Notes: generated from the sequence alone by a model not told the origin. Shown: positions 8,258 through 16,623, counted from the first letter of the stretch. The stretch: DNA of 22,722 nt from DASCOT01 sp036012155 (GCA_036012155.1 DASCOT010000010.1:1-22722), one strand, 5' to 3'. Numbers and translations are program-made.

Positions 8258-9025
8258 TCAGACGGAAGCATATTCGAGTTGATCACGAATGGCTTCGATG
8301 ACCACGTCGGGATGCTCGCGATGAGGGGCGTGCCCGCCACTGACCAGCTTGATCTCCAACTTGGCGCGACAATGCGCCCGGATGGAGTCGATCTGGGCCA
8401 GGGTCCCATATTCGTCCTCGGTACCCTGGATAACGGTAGTCGGACAGCCGATCTGGGCCACCGACGACTCGATGTTCCAGTCGCGGAACTCGGGTCGCAG
8501 CCACGTTTGATTCCAGCCTTCGAAGGCGCTGGCGGGGTCATCCTGGTGCCTGGCCAGGCGAGTGCGGAGATCTCCCGTCTCATACTCGACACGTGCGTCG
8601 CGGGCGCCCTGGACGGTGCGCTCCTCTACGAAGACATGCGGGGCGAGCAAAACCAGCCCCGAGGGCTCCTCCACGGGATCAGACGCCGCGTTCAGGATGG
8701 CGATCGACGCCCCGTCGCTATGACCAACCAGCAGAGGCCGCTTCATGTCCAGGGCCGCTACCAGCTCCGGAAGCTCGTGCCGGGCAGCACGGTGCATGAA
8801 GTCGACCGGCCACGGAAACGAGCTCGACGGTGTCGAGCGCCCGTAGCCGAAGCGGCTGTATACAAGCACTCCAGCGCCGGTCGCATCGGCAACCGCGGAC
8901 GGAAAGTCTCGCCAGGACGACACTGACCCCAAACCGTGATGCAGTAAGACGACGCTCGGTGCCTCACCCGGCGCCGGGCCCAGCCACTCGTATTCGATTC
9001 GCCTCGCCAGCTCCAGGAACGGCAC
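8258..9025 (-). CDS. Alpha/beta-fold hydrolase
   Basis: A 255-residue soluble alpha/beta hydrolase. The oxyanion-hole region LLHHGLGSVSSW, the nucleophile elbow GHSDG with Ser103, an acidic residue in GTEDEYGT, and the catalytic histidine in GGHAPHREHP (about His232) form a complete Ser-Asp-His triad. No signal peptide is visible, so it should act in the cytoplasm. The substrate is not recognisable; esters, lactones and C-C bonds are all cleaved in this superfamily. The start is a GTG at 9025, because the frame upstream offers no ATG and the conserved sequence begins shortly after. It lies 17 bases after the DUF1905 gene, so the two are very likely co-transcribed. No clear ribosome site precedes the GTG, and translation may be coupled. 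Confidence 0.85.
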   Translation of the reverse strand: MPFLELARRIEYEWLGPAPGEAPSVVLLHHGLGSVSSWRDFPSAVADATGAGVLVYSRFGYGRSTPSSSFPWPVDFMHRAARHELPELVAALDMKRPLLVGHSDGASIAILNAASDPVEEPSGLVLLAPHVFVEERTVQGARDARVEYETGDLRTRLARHQDDPASAFEGWNQTWLRPEFRDWNIESSVAQIGCPTTVIQGTEDEYGTLAQIDSIRAHCRAKLEIKLVSGGHAPHREHPDVVIEAIRDQLEYASV

Positions 9026-9042
9026 CGAATCAACGACCGGGG

Positions 9043-9528
9043 TTATCCATCGTCGGTTCGCCGCAGTTTCTCGGCACGCTCACCGATCAGCTCGACGACC
9101 CGGGCCACTCGCTGCGCCCGAACTGACGCGCTCTTGGCACCGCCCACGAATCGCATCATTTCCCGACGAAGCCCCGGCGGCAGCAACTCAACGGCCACGA
9201 GACCACCTTCGACGTGCTCTGCAGCTTCGAGGATGTCATCCGGCAAGACGTCGACCGGAGCATCATCGACCCGTAGCTCGACAAGCACCCTGTCCCCCTC
9301 ACCGACTCCGGCGGCGCTGCGCAGCTCATCGTGCAGAAACAGCCTGAAGCCGCCGCCACCACGACGCATCAGCGTAGTGGCACGATCTCGCCCGCCGACA
9401 GATACGACGACCTGCGGATACCGCCAATCGTCGAGCGCGCCGGCTACCCGCCGGGGCACGTCGACACATCGCAGGATCCCCTGACGGTAGATACGCCCTT
9501 CGAACGCCCAGGCGGCAACGTCAGGCAT
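9043..9528 (-). CDS. DUF1905 / YdeI-OmdA domain protein
   Basis: A 161-residue protein with two known small domains. Residues about 6-95 match DUF1905 (FEGRIYRQG, then WRYPQVVVSVGGR and a GGGGFRLFLHDELR loop, ending in VELRVDD). Residues about 96-160 match the YdeI/OmpD-associated domain (LPDDILEAAE, LLPPGLRREMMRFVGGAKSASVRAQRVARVVELI). The biochemical role of both domains is unknown; some relatives are annotated as bacteriocin-protection proteins on thin evidence. No signal peptide is present. It starts three bases after the DUF3500 stop and ends 17 bases before the hydrolase gene, so it sits in the middle of a tight three-gene unit. The ribosome site is weak, which fits translational coupling. 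Confidence 0.8.
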   Translation of the reverse strand: MPDVAAWAFEGRIYRQGILRCVDVPRRVAGALDDWRYPQVVVSVGGRDRATTLMRRGGGGFRLFLHDELRSAAGVGEGDRVLVELRVDDAPVDVLPDDILEAAEHVEGGLVAVELLPPGLRREMMRFVGGAKSASVRAQRVARVVELIGERAEKLRRTDDG

Positions 9529-9531
9529 CGG

Positions 9532-10704
9532 TCAATGGGTGCCCTCGTGGGTGTGATCGAAGAGCTCGTGATGCTGTCGCAATAGGTCCTTCCCGTAATC
9601 GTTACCGTTCGGGGTACGTACCACGGCGTGCACATGGTTACGGCTCGGAGCGTCACCTTCGAGCGCGATCGGTCGTTGATGATCGAACTCGATCAAGATG
9701 ACCGGGCTGTGCACCCGGTAGTAGAACACCGCATCGTCGTCGGTCGCGCCCGCCCAGCCGAACCAGGTGTCGTCGAGATGCTGGCGTGCCTCCTCCATAC
9801 GGACAGCGGCGTGCTCATCTCGCATGTCGCCCACATACTCGGCGATCAGGTCAATCAACAAGCCTCGTTGTCGGTCGTCTAGGGCGTTAGCACGAATCCC
9901 CTCGAAGCGCATTTCGAAGTTGTCGCGAAATGCCGCCGTGAACACGTTGCGCGGCAACTCGTCGGCGATCATGGCCATTGTCTGCAGCTCCGCGCTCAGC
10001 GACTGCATGAGTGCCAAACCGCGGGCTTCTTCATCTTGGAACACGCGCGTGCTAGCGTACTTGCCGCCCGCCGCGTACGTCGGCTCGGAGCCCAGGAAGG
10101 TCGGCGTCATGACCACCTGGTCGCCCAGTACGAAGTAATTGATCACCAGATGATGTCCATCGAGCTGCCAGCCCCACGGCTCCGATTCGGATGGCGCGCC
10201 CATCACGGTGAAGAAGTACAACCCCTCCCCGTACTCTTCGAAGTTGTTCACCAACTCGGCGACCGTGGTGTTGAGGCGCATGATGTCGCGCGCCCTCCGG
10301 AGGCCCTTCGCCGAGAGGCCTGCTCCCAGAAGACCGTAAGCTGCGGTGCGTTGAGCCTCCGACATGTCGCCGAAGCTCACGCCACGACGATCGTATCGAT
10401 GAACGTTGTTCCAACGTCTCCACTCGACGTCGTCGACGGCGAACGTCGTCTCTCTGCGTTGCTCTGTGTCGAGCGTATTCAAGAACGCCGCCGCGGCCGC
10501 GACCACCGGCGCAGTGGAGACACCCGTGGCGCGCAACGGAAAGAGGTCGGCGACAACCGAGCCATCTACGGTGATCCCACGGAATGGCTCTGCCAGCGCG
10601 GCGGCCTCGCCGCCCCCCTGCATCGCCGGGGATCGGCCGAGCGCGTAGCCGCCGGCCGACGCTGCGATCCCGACAACTGCGACCATTCCCATCAGGTTTC
10701 TCAT
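9532..10704 (-). CDS. DUF3500 domain protein, exported or membrane-anchored
   Basis: A 390-residue protein that matches the DUF3500 family along most of its length (FLNTLDTEQRRETTFAVDD, RRGVSFGDMSEAQR, WGWQLDGHHLVINY, the late HNHVH-like segment RNHVHAVVRTPNGNDYG, and a His-rich tail). Family members have no assigned activity. The N-terminus, MRNLMGMVAVVGIAASAGGYALG, is a hydrophobic stretch that may be a signal peptide or membrane anchor. Several conserved histidines (DGHHL, RNHVHA and the C-terminal QHHELFDHTHEGTH) could bind metal, but that is only a suggestion. The ATG has GGGAG about six bases upstream. It heads a tight unit with the DUF1905 protein and the alpha/beta hydrolase and lies 47 bases after the aminotransferase. 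Confidence 0.82.
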   Translation of the reverse strand: MRNLMGMVAVVGIAASAGGYALGRSPAMQGGGEAAALAEPFRGITVDGSVVADLFPLRATGVSTAPVVAAAAAFLNTLDTEQRRETTFAVDDVEWRRWNNVHRYDRRGVSFGDMSEAQRTAAYGLLGAGLSAKGLRRARDIMRLNTTVAELVNNFEEYGEGLYFFTVMGAPSESEPWGWQLDGHHLVINYFVLGDQVVMTPTFLGSEPTYAAGGKYASTRVFQDEEARGLALMQSLSAELQTMAMIADELPRNVFTAAFRDNFEMRFEGIRANALDDRQRGLLIDLIAEYVGDMRDEHAAVRMEEARQHLDDTWFGWAGATDDDAVFYYRVHSPVILIEFDHQRPIALEGDAPSRNHVHAVVRTPNGNDYGKDLLRQHHELFDHTHEGTH

Positions 10705-10751
10705 GATCCGCTCCCTTTCAGAACGCCGGCTCCCGCACGCCGTGCTACCGA

Positions 10752-11884
10752 TCAGCAGTCTAGCAAGCCGCTCGCCCGGATTTCATGAAGCGTTGCAGCC
10801 AAGCGGTGCAGATCCGCTTCATTGTTGTACAGATGGACCGACACGCGGATGCCGTCTCCACGCGCCGATACCAATACCCCGTGGCTGGCCAGCCCATTCT
10901 GAAGGCCGACCGGATCGGCACACCGGGCCAGCACAATGCCCGACGTTGTGCCTGGCCGTGCCGGGCTGAGCACCGCTAGCCCGGCATCGACGAGCACGTC
11001 GCACAGCAGATTGCTCAGCTGCAACACCCGCGACTCAATGACAGCAGCGCCGAGTTGGTGTTGAAGCTGTAGCGCAGCGCCGAGTGTGAACACGTTCGGG
11101 AAGGGTGGATGCCCGGCTTCAACCGCGCGGGCATCGGGCGTGACGTCCAGCGCATCCGACACCAACGCGTAGGGGTCGCGCGCGCTGCGCCAGCCCACCT
11201 GCGGGTGGTTGCCGGCATGACGACTGTTGACGTAGAGGAACCCGATCCCGTAGCCGGAGTTGAGCCACTTGTAGCCGCTCGATGCGAGGAAATCGACATC
11301 CCCTCCAGACACGTCCACCGCCATGGCCCCGAGGCTCTGCGTCGCATCGGCAACGAGCACCAACCCTCGCTCTCGGCAAAGCTCACCAAGAGCGGTGAGG
11401 TCGTGTCGAAAGCCAGTTCGGTAGTGCACCAGACCGAGGGTGACGATGCGGGTCTGGGGTTTGAGCGCCGCCACAATGGCGTCGAGTGTCACGCTCCCGT
11501 CGTCATCGGTGTCCAGGAAATCCACCTCGTAACCGAGCTGCAACCACGGCCATGTGACGGAGGGGAAATCACCACGAAGGGCGAGCAAGAGCCCGTTCCG
11601 AGCAGCTTCCGAGCCACGAGATTGAGCGCCGACGATGCATTGTTGGTGAATCCGATCTCGTGGCTGTGTGCCTGGATCAAGCGCGCCACGGAGCCCCGCA
11701 CGCTCTCGACGCGGTCGAGCCATTCGTCCCAGTGCACGTCGCCATCTCGCACCGTCGCGTCGTAGTAGGAACTGCCCGCTGCTGCCGCTGCCTCCGATAT
11801 CGGACCTCCGGCCGCCGTGTTCAGATAGCAGCAGCTAGTGGTGGCTGGAAAGGAAGCGCGGACGGCGGCCCAGTCGGTCATCAT
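10752..11884 (-). pseudogene. Class V aminotransferase (cysteine desulfurase-like), frameshifted
   Basis: The gene is split between two frames. The first 96 or so codons from the ATG at 11884 (or 11881) encode the start of a PLP-dependent class V aminotransferase: DWAAVRASFPA, CCYLNTAAGGPIS and FTNNASSALNLVARKLL. The rest, from about 11600 down to 10752, is in another frame: LALRGDFPSVTWPWLQLGYEV, VHYRTGFRHDL, VADATQSLGAMAVDVSGGDVDF and the PLP-lysine motif SSGYKWLNSGYGIGFLYV. The switch lies between about 11590 and 11605 and needs one extra base to restore the frame, so one base appears to have been lost. No slippery heptamer is evident, so programmed frameshifting is unlikely. Rejoined, the protein would be about 375 residues, a normal length. 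Either it is a true pseudogene or the base is missing from the assembly. Substrate is unknown. Confidence 0.88.
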
Positions 11885-11976
11885 CCCCCGTCCGGAGGCT
11901 GACGTTGTCGCGCGGACGGAAACACCGGGGCCTGCTGCACCAGGGCGACGGTGAATCTCGGCTTCAGCCCGGTCAT
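11881..11976 (-). pseudogene. Nitrilase/C-N hydrolase-like N-terminal remnant
   Basis: A 31-codon ORF begins with an ATG whose last three bases (ATGA) overlap the dpaL stop, as in a translationally coupled operon gene. Its first 19 residues, MTGLKPRFTVALVQQAPVF, resemble the first strand of the nitrilase / carbon-nitrogen hydrolase superfamily (family form about 'VAlVQ.aPVf'). After that the sequence becomes low-complexity (PSARQRQPPDGG) and stops just inside the aminotransferase start. No other frame continues the nitrilase. The simplest reading is an internal deletion that removed nearly the whole gene. It could also be a genuine short ORF with a chance resemblance; the assignment rests on only 19 residues. 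Confidence 0.45.
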
Positions 11977-13100
11977 GTCACGACTCTCCGATAGATCTCC
12001 TTGTCGGTCGCCCCCTCGGTGGAGATCAACAGAACCTTGGCCGCAGCATCTAGCCCCAAGCGCTCACGGATCGACGCGTGCGCGGGGTCGGCGCACACAG
12101 TCTCGACCAGCCCCGTGGTTACCGCGCCAGATTCTCCAGATACCACCGGCGCATCGCCGACAATCGGAGATGCGAGCCGGCGCATGCCCCTCCTGGCGAC
12201 CTCGTCGGCACAGGTCACCCAGCCATCAACGTGTCGATGGAGGATGGTCCATGCAGACGAGCTCAGTTGTCCACACGACAGGCCCACCATGAAGGTATGT
12301 GGCGTGTTGTCGAGGCGCGGTGGCGATGCCTCGTTCCGCTCCATCGCCGCCATCCCGCACCCAGCGCCCTCCGGCTCGACCACGAATACCGCCGGTCGCT
12401 CAGCGCCGAACCGCTCGACCAGGTACGCGGTCACCGATGCCGCGAACGAGCCCACGCCACATTGCACGAAGACGTGTGTCGGCAACTCCTCACCGAGCTG
12501 TTCGATAGCCTCGTGAATGAGCGTCAGATACCCCTGCATCACCCAGCTCGGGACGCGCTCGTATCCGGGCCAGGCCATGTCTTGCAGTAGCTCCCAGCCA
12601 TTCGCTGCGGCGTCGACGCGAGCCCGTTCGACGGCGTCATCGTATGTCCCTTCGACCCGGATCGCCTGGGCCCCGAGACGAACGATCGCCTCGAGGCGTG
12701 CGTCGCTGGCCTCGCTAGGCAGATACACGACCGATGCGTGGCCGAGACGCGCGGCAGCCCACGCTACAGCACGCCCATGGTTGCCATCGGTAGCAGTAAT
12801 GAATGTCAGCGGCCGCTCACCACTCCGCTCGACCACCCTCGAGATCGCCCAGCTCGCCCCCAGCGCCTTGAACGCCTCAAGCCCGAAGCGGTGCGCTTCG
12901 TCCTTCACGACCAAGCCTCCGACACCGAGCTCGGCTGCCAGCTCCGACAAGTGTGTCAACGGAGTCGGGACATAGCCGGGCAGGTCACTGTGGAACGCGT
13001 GTGTCTGCATGGCTGCCGCCACGTCGAACGGCATAGTGGCGTCGTCGCCAGAACGACCCGCAGCATCGCTATTCACCAGCAGCCGTACGCGCAGCGTCAT
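11973..13100 (-). CDS. dpaL: Diaminopropionate ammonia-lyase family PLP enzyme
   Basis: A 375-residue fold-type II PLP enzyme. It most resembles diaminopropionate ammonia-lyase, which turns 2,3-diaminopropionate into pyruvate and ammonia. Family motifs visible are GYVPTPLTHLSEL, VKDEAHRFGLEAFKALGASWA with the PLP lysine at 78, TDGNHGRAVAWAA, WPGYERVPSWVMQGYLTL, the phosphate-binding QCGVGSFAAS and a C-terminal ISTEGATDKEIY. Start: the ATG at 13100 begins a family-like N-terminus (TLRVRLLVN); an in-frame ATG ten codons earlier adds a basic, unconserved tail. The chosen ATG has no good Shine-Dalgarno of its own but overlaps the stop of a short ORF that has an excellent one, suggesting coupled translation. 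Its own stop overlaps the next start (ATGA). Activity on serine or other diamino acids is possible, and the exact substrate is inferred. Confidence 0.85.
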   Translation of the reverse strand: MTLRVRLLVNSDAAGRSGDDATMPFDVAAAMQTHAFHSDLPGYVPTPLTHLSELAAELGVGGLVVKDEAHRFGLEAFKALGASWAISRVVERSGERPLTFITATDGNHGRAVAWAAARLGHASVVYLPSEASDARLEAIVRLGAQAIRVEGTYDDAVERARVDAAANGWELLQDMAWPGYERVPSWVMQGYLTLIHEAIEQLGEELPTHVFVQCGVGSFAASVTAYLVERFGAERPAVFVVEPEGAGCGMAAMERNEASPPRLDNTPHTFMVGLSCGQLSSSAWTILHRHVDGWVTCADEVARRGMRRLASPIVGDAPVVSGESGAVTTGLVETVCADPAHASIRERLGLDAAAKVLLISTEGATDKEIYRRVVT

Positions 13101-13147
13101 CCCGCGGGCTCGCCGCTGCCTCCACAACATCGACGTTCGACCGGCAT
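13097..13147 (-). CDS. Candidate 16-residue leader peptide upstream of dpaL
   Basis: A short ORF, MPVERRCCGGSGEPAG, runs from an ATG at 13147 to a TGA whose bases overlap the dpaL start codon (ATGA). A near-ideal ribosome site, AGGAGGG at 13154-13160, sits six to seven bases before the ATG; dpaL itself has none. The arrangement predicts that ribosomes translating the leader reinitiate on dpaL. Two adjacent Cys codons (TGT TGT) follow two Arg codons, so ribosome stalling when charged tRNA is scarce could alter dpaL expression. This is inference from sequence only. Alternatives are a chance ORF, or an ATG that really starts a longer dpaL if a base is missing. Confidence 0.45.
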   Translation of the reverse strand: MPVERRCCGGSGEPAG

Positions 13148-13153
13148 CTCGGA

Positions 13154-13160
13154 CCCTCCT
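13154..13160 (-). promoter_or_regulatory. Strong Shine-Dalgarno for the dpaL leader ORF
   Basis: Reading on the minus strand the bases are AGGAGGG, followed by TCCGAG and then ATG at 13147. This is the best ribosome-binding site in the dpaL upstream region and it serves the short ORF, not dpaL itself, whose ATG is 47 bases further on. Confidence 0.6.
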
Positions 13161-13363
13161 CGACGGGCGACCACAGCAGACGACGCACGATACCGGCCTC
13201 TATATGGCCCGGTTTCGAGTCCTGGATGCAACCGCCGGCACAGTCGCGCCGTGCTGGATACAGCTAGAATCTGATGTTCGGACACTACCAGGTTGTCAAG
13301 TTACAGACTGCTACGGGCTAGGCGCGGCCGAGCTCGAGTCTGGTTCGCGGCTGGAGACACTCA

Positions 13364-15106
13364 ATGCGCGGAATCATCGTGACACTGGCGCTGGTGCTTT
13401 GCGTAGCTCCGAGCGCGCTCGCACAACAGGTACAACCGGTCGTCCACGTGCTCGACAACGGAATGGCGGTCTTGCTAGTGCCACGGCCCGGCGACCCGAA
13501 CATCTCCGCTGGCTGGGTAGCCAAGGTCGGCTCGGTGAACGAGCACCCCGGCATTACCGGAGTGGCACACCTGTTCGAACACATGATGTTCAAGGGTACC
13601 GACACCATCGGTACCATCGATGCCGCCGAGGACCGGCGAGTGATCCAACACCTGGACGGGCTCCGCTCCGAGATCCGCAAGCATGAGCAGGAGCTACTGC
13701 GGCGACAGCGGGTTGGCGAGATCGATGATTGGCGCCTCCCTGAGCACCGCTCGCAAGCCCACAAAGATCTCCTCGCCGATTTCGAGAGCGCTCTGGGAGA
13801 GCAACGCGGGCTGATCATCAAGGACGACTTCGATCGCATCTACACGGGCGAAGGAGCGTCCGCCATGAACGCTGGCACCGACAACGACTTCACCGTCTAT
13901 TTCATCAACGTGCCCGCGAACAAGCTGGAGCTATGGTTCTGGATGGAGTCAGACCGCCTGATGAACCCCGTCTTTCGGGAGTTCTACAGCGAACGCGACG
14001 TCGTACACGAGGAGCGCCGGCTGCGCACCGACAGCACCCCGACCGGCCTGCTCGACGAGCAGTTCGAGGCCATGTTCTGGGAATCGTCGCCCTACTCGTG
14101 GCCAGTAGTCGGCTGGCCCAGCGATCTGTACGGATTGACTCGCGAAGAGGCGCTCGAATTCTTCGATGTCAACTACGCCCCCAACAACATCAGCGCGGCG
14201 CTTGTCGGAGGATTCGATCCGGATGAGGCCATCGCCCTCGCCGAGCGCTACTTTGGCCGTATTCCACGCGGCGACCGCGAGCCCGAGCCGGTACGCACCT
14301 GGGAAGTCGAACCGCAAGGGGAAAAGCGGATGATCGGCTACGCCGACACCAACCCACAGGTGCAGATCCGCTACCACGGGGTCGCCGACGGGCACGTCGA
14401 TGAGCCGGCCCTACTGGTCTTGGGACAGCTCCTCTCGGGACGCACGGGCCGACTCTTCAAGTCCCTGGTCGAGGAACAGGGGATCGCTACGTCGGCATCG
14501 GGCGCGCAAAGCGGACGCAAATGGGACGGTTACTTCCAGATCCAGGGCATCGCCAAACAAGGGCATACGCCGGAGGAGGTGGAGTCGGCCATCTACGCAG
14601 AGCTCGAGAGGTTGAAGACCGAGCCGGTTTCCGAGCGCGAATTGCAGAAGGTTAAAAACCAGAACGCTGCTGCCGAGTTCCGACGGCTACAGAGTAGCTT
14701 CGGTCTGTTGCTACAGCTGTTGATCGCCGAGAGTTATCGCGGATGGGAAACCATCAATACGACCGGGCCCGCGTTGCAAGCAGTTAGCGCAGCAGATATA
14801 CAGCGCGTCGCCAATACCTACTTCGAGCCGGCAGCACGGGCGGTTGCCATCTACTACCGCAACCCGAGCGCCGAACCCGAAGACCCGCGGCTCACCGGCC
14901 TGGACGATCAGGAGCGACAGCAGATCAGCATGATGCGTCAGCAACTCTCGGCAGCCGAGCCTGCCCAGCTCGACCAGTTGCGCCAGCAGCTCGCCCGAAT
15001 GTCGGGCATGGCGGCGCAAGTCCCGGACGACAATCAAGACATGTTCCAGCTCATTCTGGAGCTGCTGGGCGAGCGTATCGAGGAGCTGGCGGGAGGGCAG
15101 CGATGA
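13364..15106 (+). CDS. M16 (insulinase-like) zinc peptidase, catalytic member
   Basis: A 580-residue secreted or periplasmic peptidase. The N-terminus is a typical signal peptide (MRGIIVTLALVLCVAPSALA, cleavage before QQ). The inverted zinc motif HLFEH (His69, Glu72, His73) is intact, and the third ligand is probably Glu217 in RDVVHEERR. Between them lies an insertion of about 60 charged residues (roughly 84-150), as in some secreted bacterial M16 proteins. The C-terminal half contains the second M16 domain with SGRTGRLFKSLVEEQGIA, and it ends in a Gln/Glu-rich helical tail (QQISMMRQQLSAAEPAQL). The ATG has GGAGA about six bases upstream. Its TGA overlaps the start of the next M16 gene. The pair probably forms one heterodimeric enzyme that degrades peptides in the envelope; the substrate is unknown. 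Confidence 0.95.
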   Translation: MRGIIVTLALVLCVAPSALAQQVQPVVHVLDNGMAVLLVPRPGDPNISAGWVAKVGSVNEHPGITGVAHLFEHMMFKGTDTIGTIDAAEDRRVIQHLDGLRSEIRKHEQELLRRQRVGEIDDWRLPEHRSQAHKDLLADFESALGEQRGLIIKDDFDRIYTGEGASAMNAGTDNDFTVYFINVPANKLELWFWMESDRLMNPVFREFYSERDVVHEERRLRTDSTPTGLLDEQFEAMFWESSPYSWPVVGWPSDLYGLTREEALEFFDVNYAPNNISAALVGGFDPDEAIALAERYFGRIPRGDREPEPVRTWEVEPQGEKRMIGYADTNPQVQIRYHGVADGHVDEPALLVLGQLLSGRTGRLFKSLVEEQGIATSASGAQSGRKWDGYFQIQGIAKQGHTPEEVESAIYAELERLKTEPVSERELQKVKNQNAAAEFRRLQSSFGLLLQLLIAESYRGWETINTTGPALQAVSAADIQRVANTYFEPAARAVAIYYRNPSAEPEDPRLTGLDDQERQQISMMRQQLSAAEPAQLDQLRQQLARMSGMAAQVPDDNQDMFQLILELLGERIEELAGGQR

Positions 15107-16608
15107 GAAGCAGCCGCAACGGATACTTGCTCACACTCGCAACGATCGGGCTGCTAGTCGTGGCGACGGATGCCATCGCGCAGCAGGAGATCGTCGCTCA
15201 CCCGCTGGAGCTCTCCTTCCCGGAGCTTGATTTTCAGCCCCCCGACGGAGCAGCGCTGCGTCACGAGCTCGGTACGGGAACCGTCGCCTACGTGGTGGAG
15301 GATCATTCGTTGCCACTCATCAACATCGCGATCTTCATACGCACCGGCGAGTACACGAGCCGCGCGATGATCAACCCGGGTGTTGCAGGCCTCGCCGGGA
15401 GCCAGATGCGTGCCGGCGGCACGGATTCCTTGACGCCCTCGGAGCTCGACGAGGAGCTCGACTTCCTCGCCGCGCAAATCAGCACGCGCATCGGCTCAAC
15501 GAGCGGCAGCGCCAACATGAACTGCCTGGTCAAGGATCTCGAGATCTGCCTCGACATGTTCTTCGAGATCCTGCGTCAACCTCGCTATGACCAGGAACGA
15601 CTCGACCTCGCCAAGAGTCAACAGTTGCAGCGGATGGAGCAACGCAACGACGACACAGGAGGAATCGAGCGACGCGAATGGAGCCGACTGCTCTACGGCG
15701 ACGACCATTTCAGCACCCACGCCACCACCGAGTCCGAGCTCAACGCGATCAGACGCGACGACTTGCTCGCATTCCACGACTACGCGATACATCCGGGAAA
15801 CTTCATCTTCGCCATATCGGGGGACGTTCACACCCGAGAAATCCTCGACCAGATCGACGCACGGTTGTCGAACTGGCCGATCGCCGAGGCACCGGGCAGC
15901 GTGCCGGAACCGAAAGCCGAGCCGCAGCCCGGCCTGTACCTCATACACAAGGAAGACGTGAATCAGGGTCGCGTATCGATCGGCCACCGCAGCACGGTGA
16001 TCAGCAACCCCGATCGCTTCGCACTGCAGATCATGAACAACATCCTGGGAGGAGGCGGTTTCACCTCGCGCATCATGTCGCGCGTGCGCTCGGACGAGGG
16101 GCTCGCCTACAGCGCCGGTTCAGCTTTCGGACTCGGCACGCACTATGACGGCAGCTTCCGTGCCTTCTTCCAATCGCGCAGCGAAGCGGTCGCCCGTGCT
16201 ACCGGCATCGTCATTGAGGAGATCCATCGTATTCGAACCGAGAAAGTGAGCGACGAGGAGCTGGCCAACGCCAAGGCCTCGTTCATCGATACCTTCAGCC
16301 GCAACTTCGCGAGCGCCGGACAGATCGCTGGACTCTTCGCCAACCTGGAGCTGCAGGGCCGCGACATCGACCTGGTATCCACCTACCGAGATGACATGGC
16401 GGCAGTGACTGCTGATGATGTGCTCCGTGTGGCACACGAGTACCTGAATCCCGACCGGCTGGTGATCCTCGCCGTCGGTAACACCGACGATATTCTCGCC
16501 GGTGATCCAGACAATGCGACGTTTTCGCTCGAGGCGATGGCCAGCGGCGGCAGCGTCATTCGAATCCCGTTGCCAGACCCGATGACGATGGACTATGCGG
16601 GGCAGTAA
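15103..16608 (+). CDS. M16 family non-catalytic partner subunit
   Basis: A 501-residue M16-fold protein with a signal peptide (cleavage near AIA-QQEIV). The place where HxxEH should be reads GVAGLAGSQMRAGG, so it cannot bind the catalytic zinc. It keeps the C-terminal-domain substrate-clamp segment RIMSRVRSDEGLAYSAGSAFG, including the Arg and Tyr that non-catalytic M16 partners contribute. It starts inside the stop of the catalytic M16 gene (ATGA overlap), implying one-to-one synthesis and a heterodimer, as known for mitochondrial processing peptidase and bacterial paired M16 proteins. It is followed after 15 bases by the flavoprotein gene. Cellular site: periplasm or cell surface. The partner relationship is inferred from gene order and motif loss. 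Confidence 0.92.
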   Translation: MRSSRNGYLLTLATIGLLVVATDAIAQQEIVAHPLELSFPELDFQPPDGAALRHELGTGTVAYVVEDHSLPLINIAIFIRTGEYTSRAMINPGVAGLAGSQMRAGGTDSLTPSELDEELDFLAAQISTRIGSTSGSANMNCLVKDLEICLDMFFEILRQPRYDQERLDLAKSQQLQRMEQRNDDTGGIERREWSRLLYGDDHFSTHATTESELNAIRRDDLLAFHDYAIHPGNFIFAISGDVHTREILDQIDARLSNWPIAEAPGSVPEPKAEPQPGLYLIHKEDVNQGRVSIGHRSTVISNPDRFALQIMNNILGGGGFTSRIMSRVRSDEGLAYSAGSAFGLGTHYDGSFRAFFQSRSEAVARATGIVIEEIHRIRTEKVSDEELANAKASFIDTFSRNFASAGQIAGLFANLELQGRDIDLVSTYRDDMAAVTADDVLRVAHEYLNPDRLVILAVGNTDDILAGDPDNATFSLEAMASGGSVIRIPLPDPMTMDYAGQ

Positions 16609-16623
16609 CACCCCGGCTCGACG

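Noticed and set aside
10036..10788. Long plus-strand ORF (250 codons) opposite the DUF3500 gene
   Set aside because: Arg-rich low-complexity translation, no motif, antisense to a well-supported gene with its own ribosome site.
11590..11605. Programmed -1 ribosomal frameshift in the aminotransferase
   Set aside because: No X XXY YYZ slippery heptamer and no clear stimulatory stem; loss of a base is simpler.
11109..11765. 218-codon plus-strand ORF opposite the aminotransferase
   Set aside because: It runs across the frameshift of the real gene and has no domain; GC-rich DNA commonly gives such shadows.
13273..13320. Short plus-strand ORF (MFGHYQVVKLQTATG) ahead of the catalytic M16 gene
   Set aside because: It has no ribosome-binding site and is not coupled to the M16 start; likely chance.
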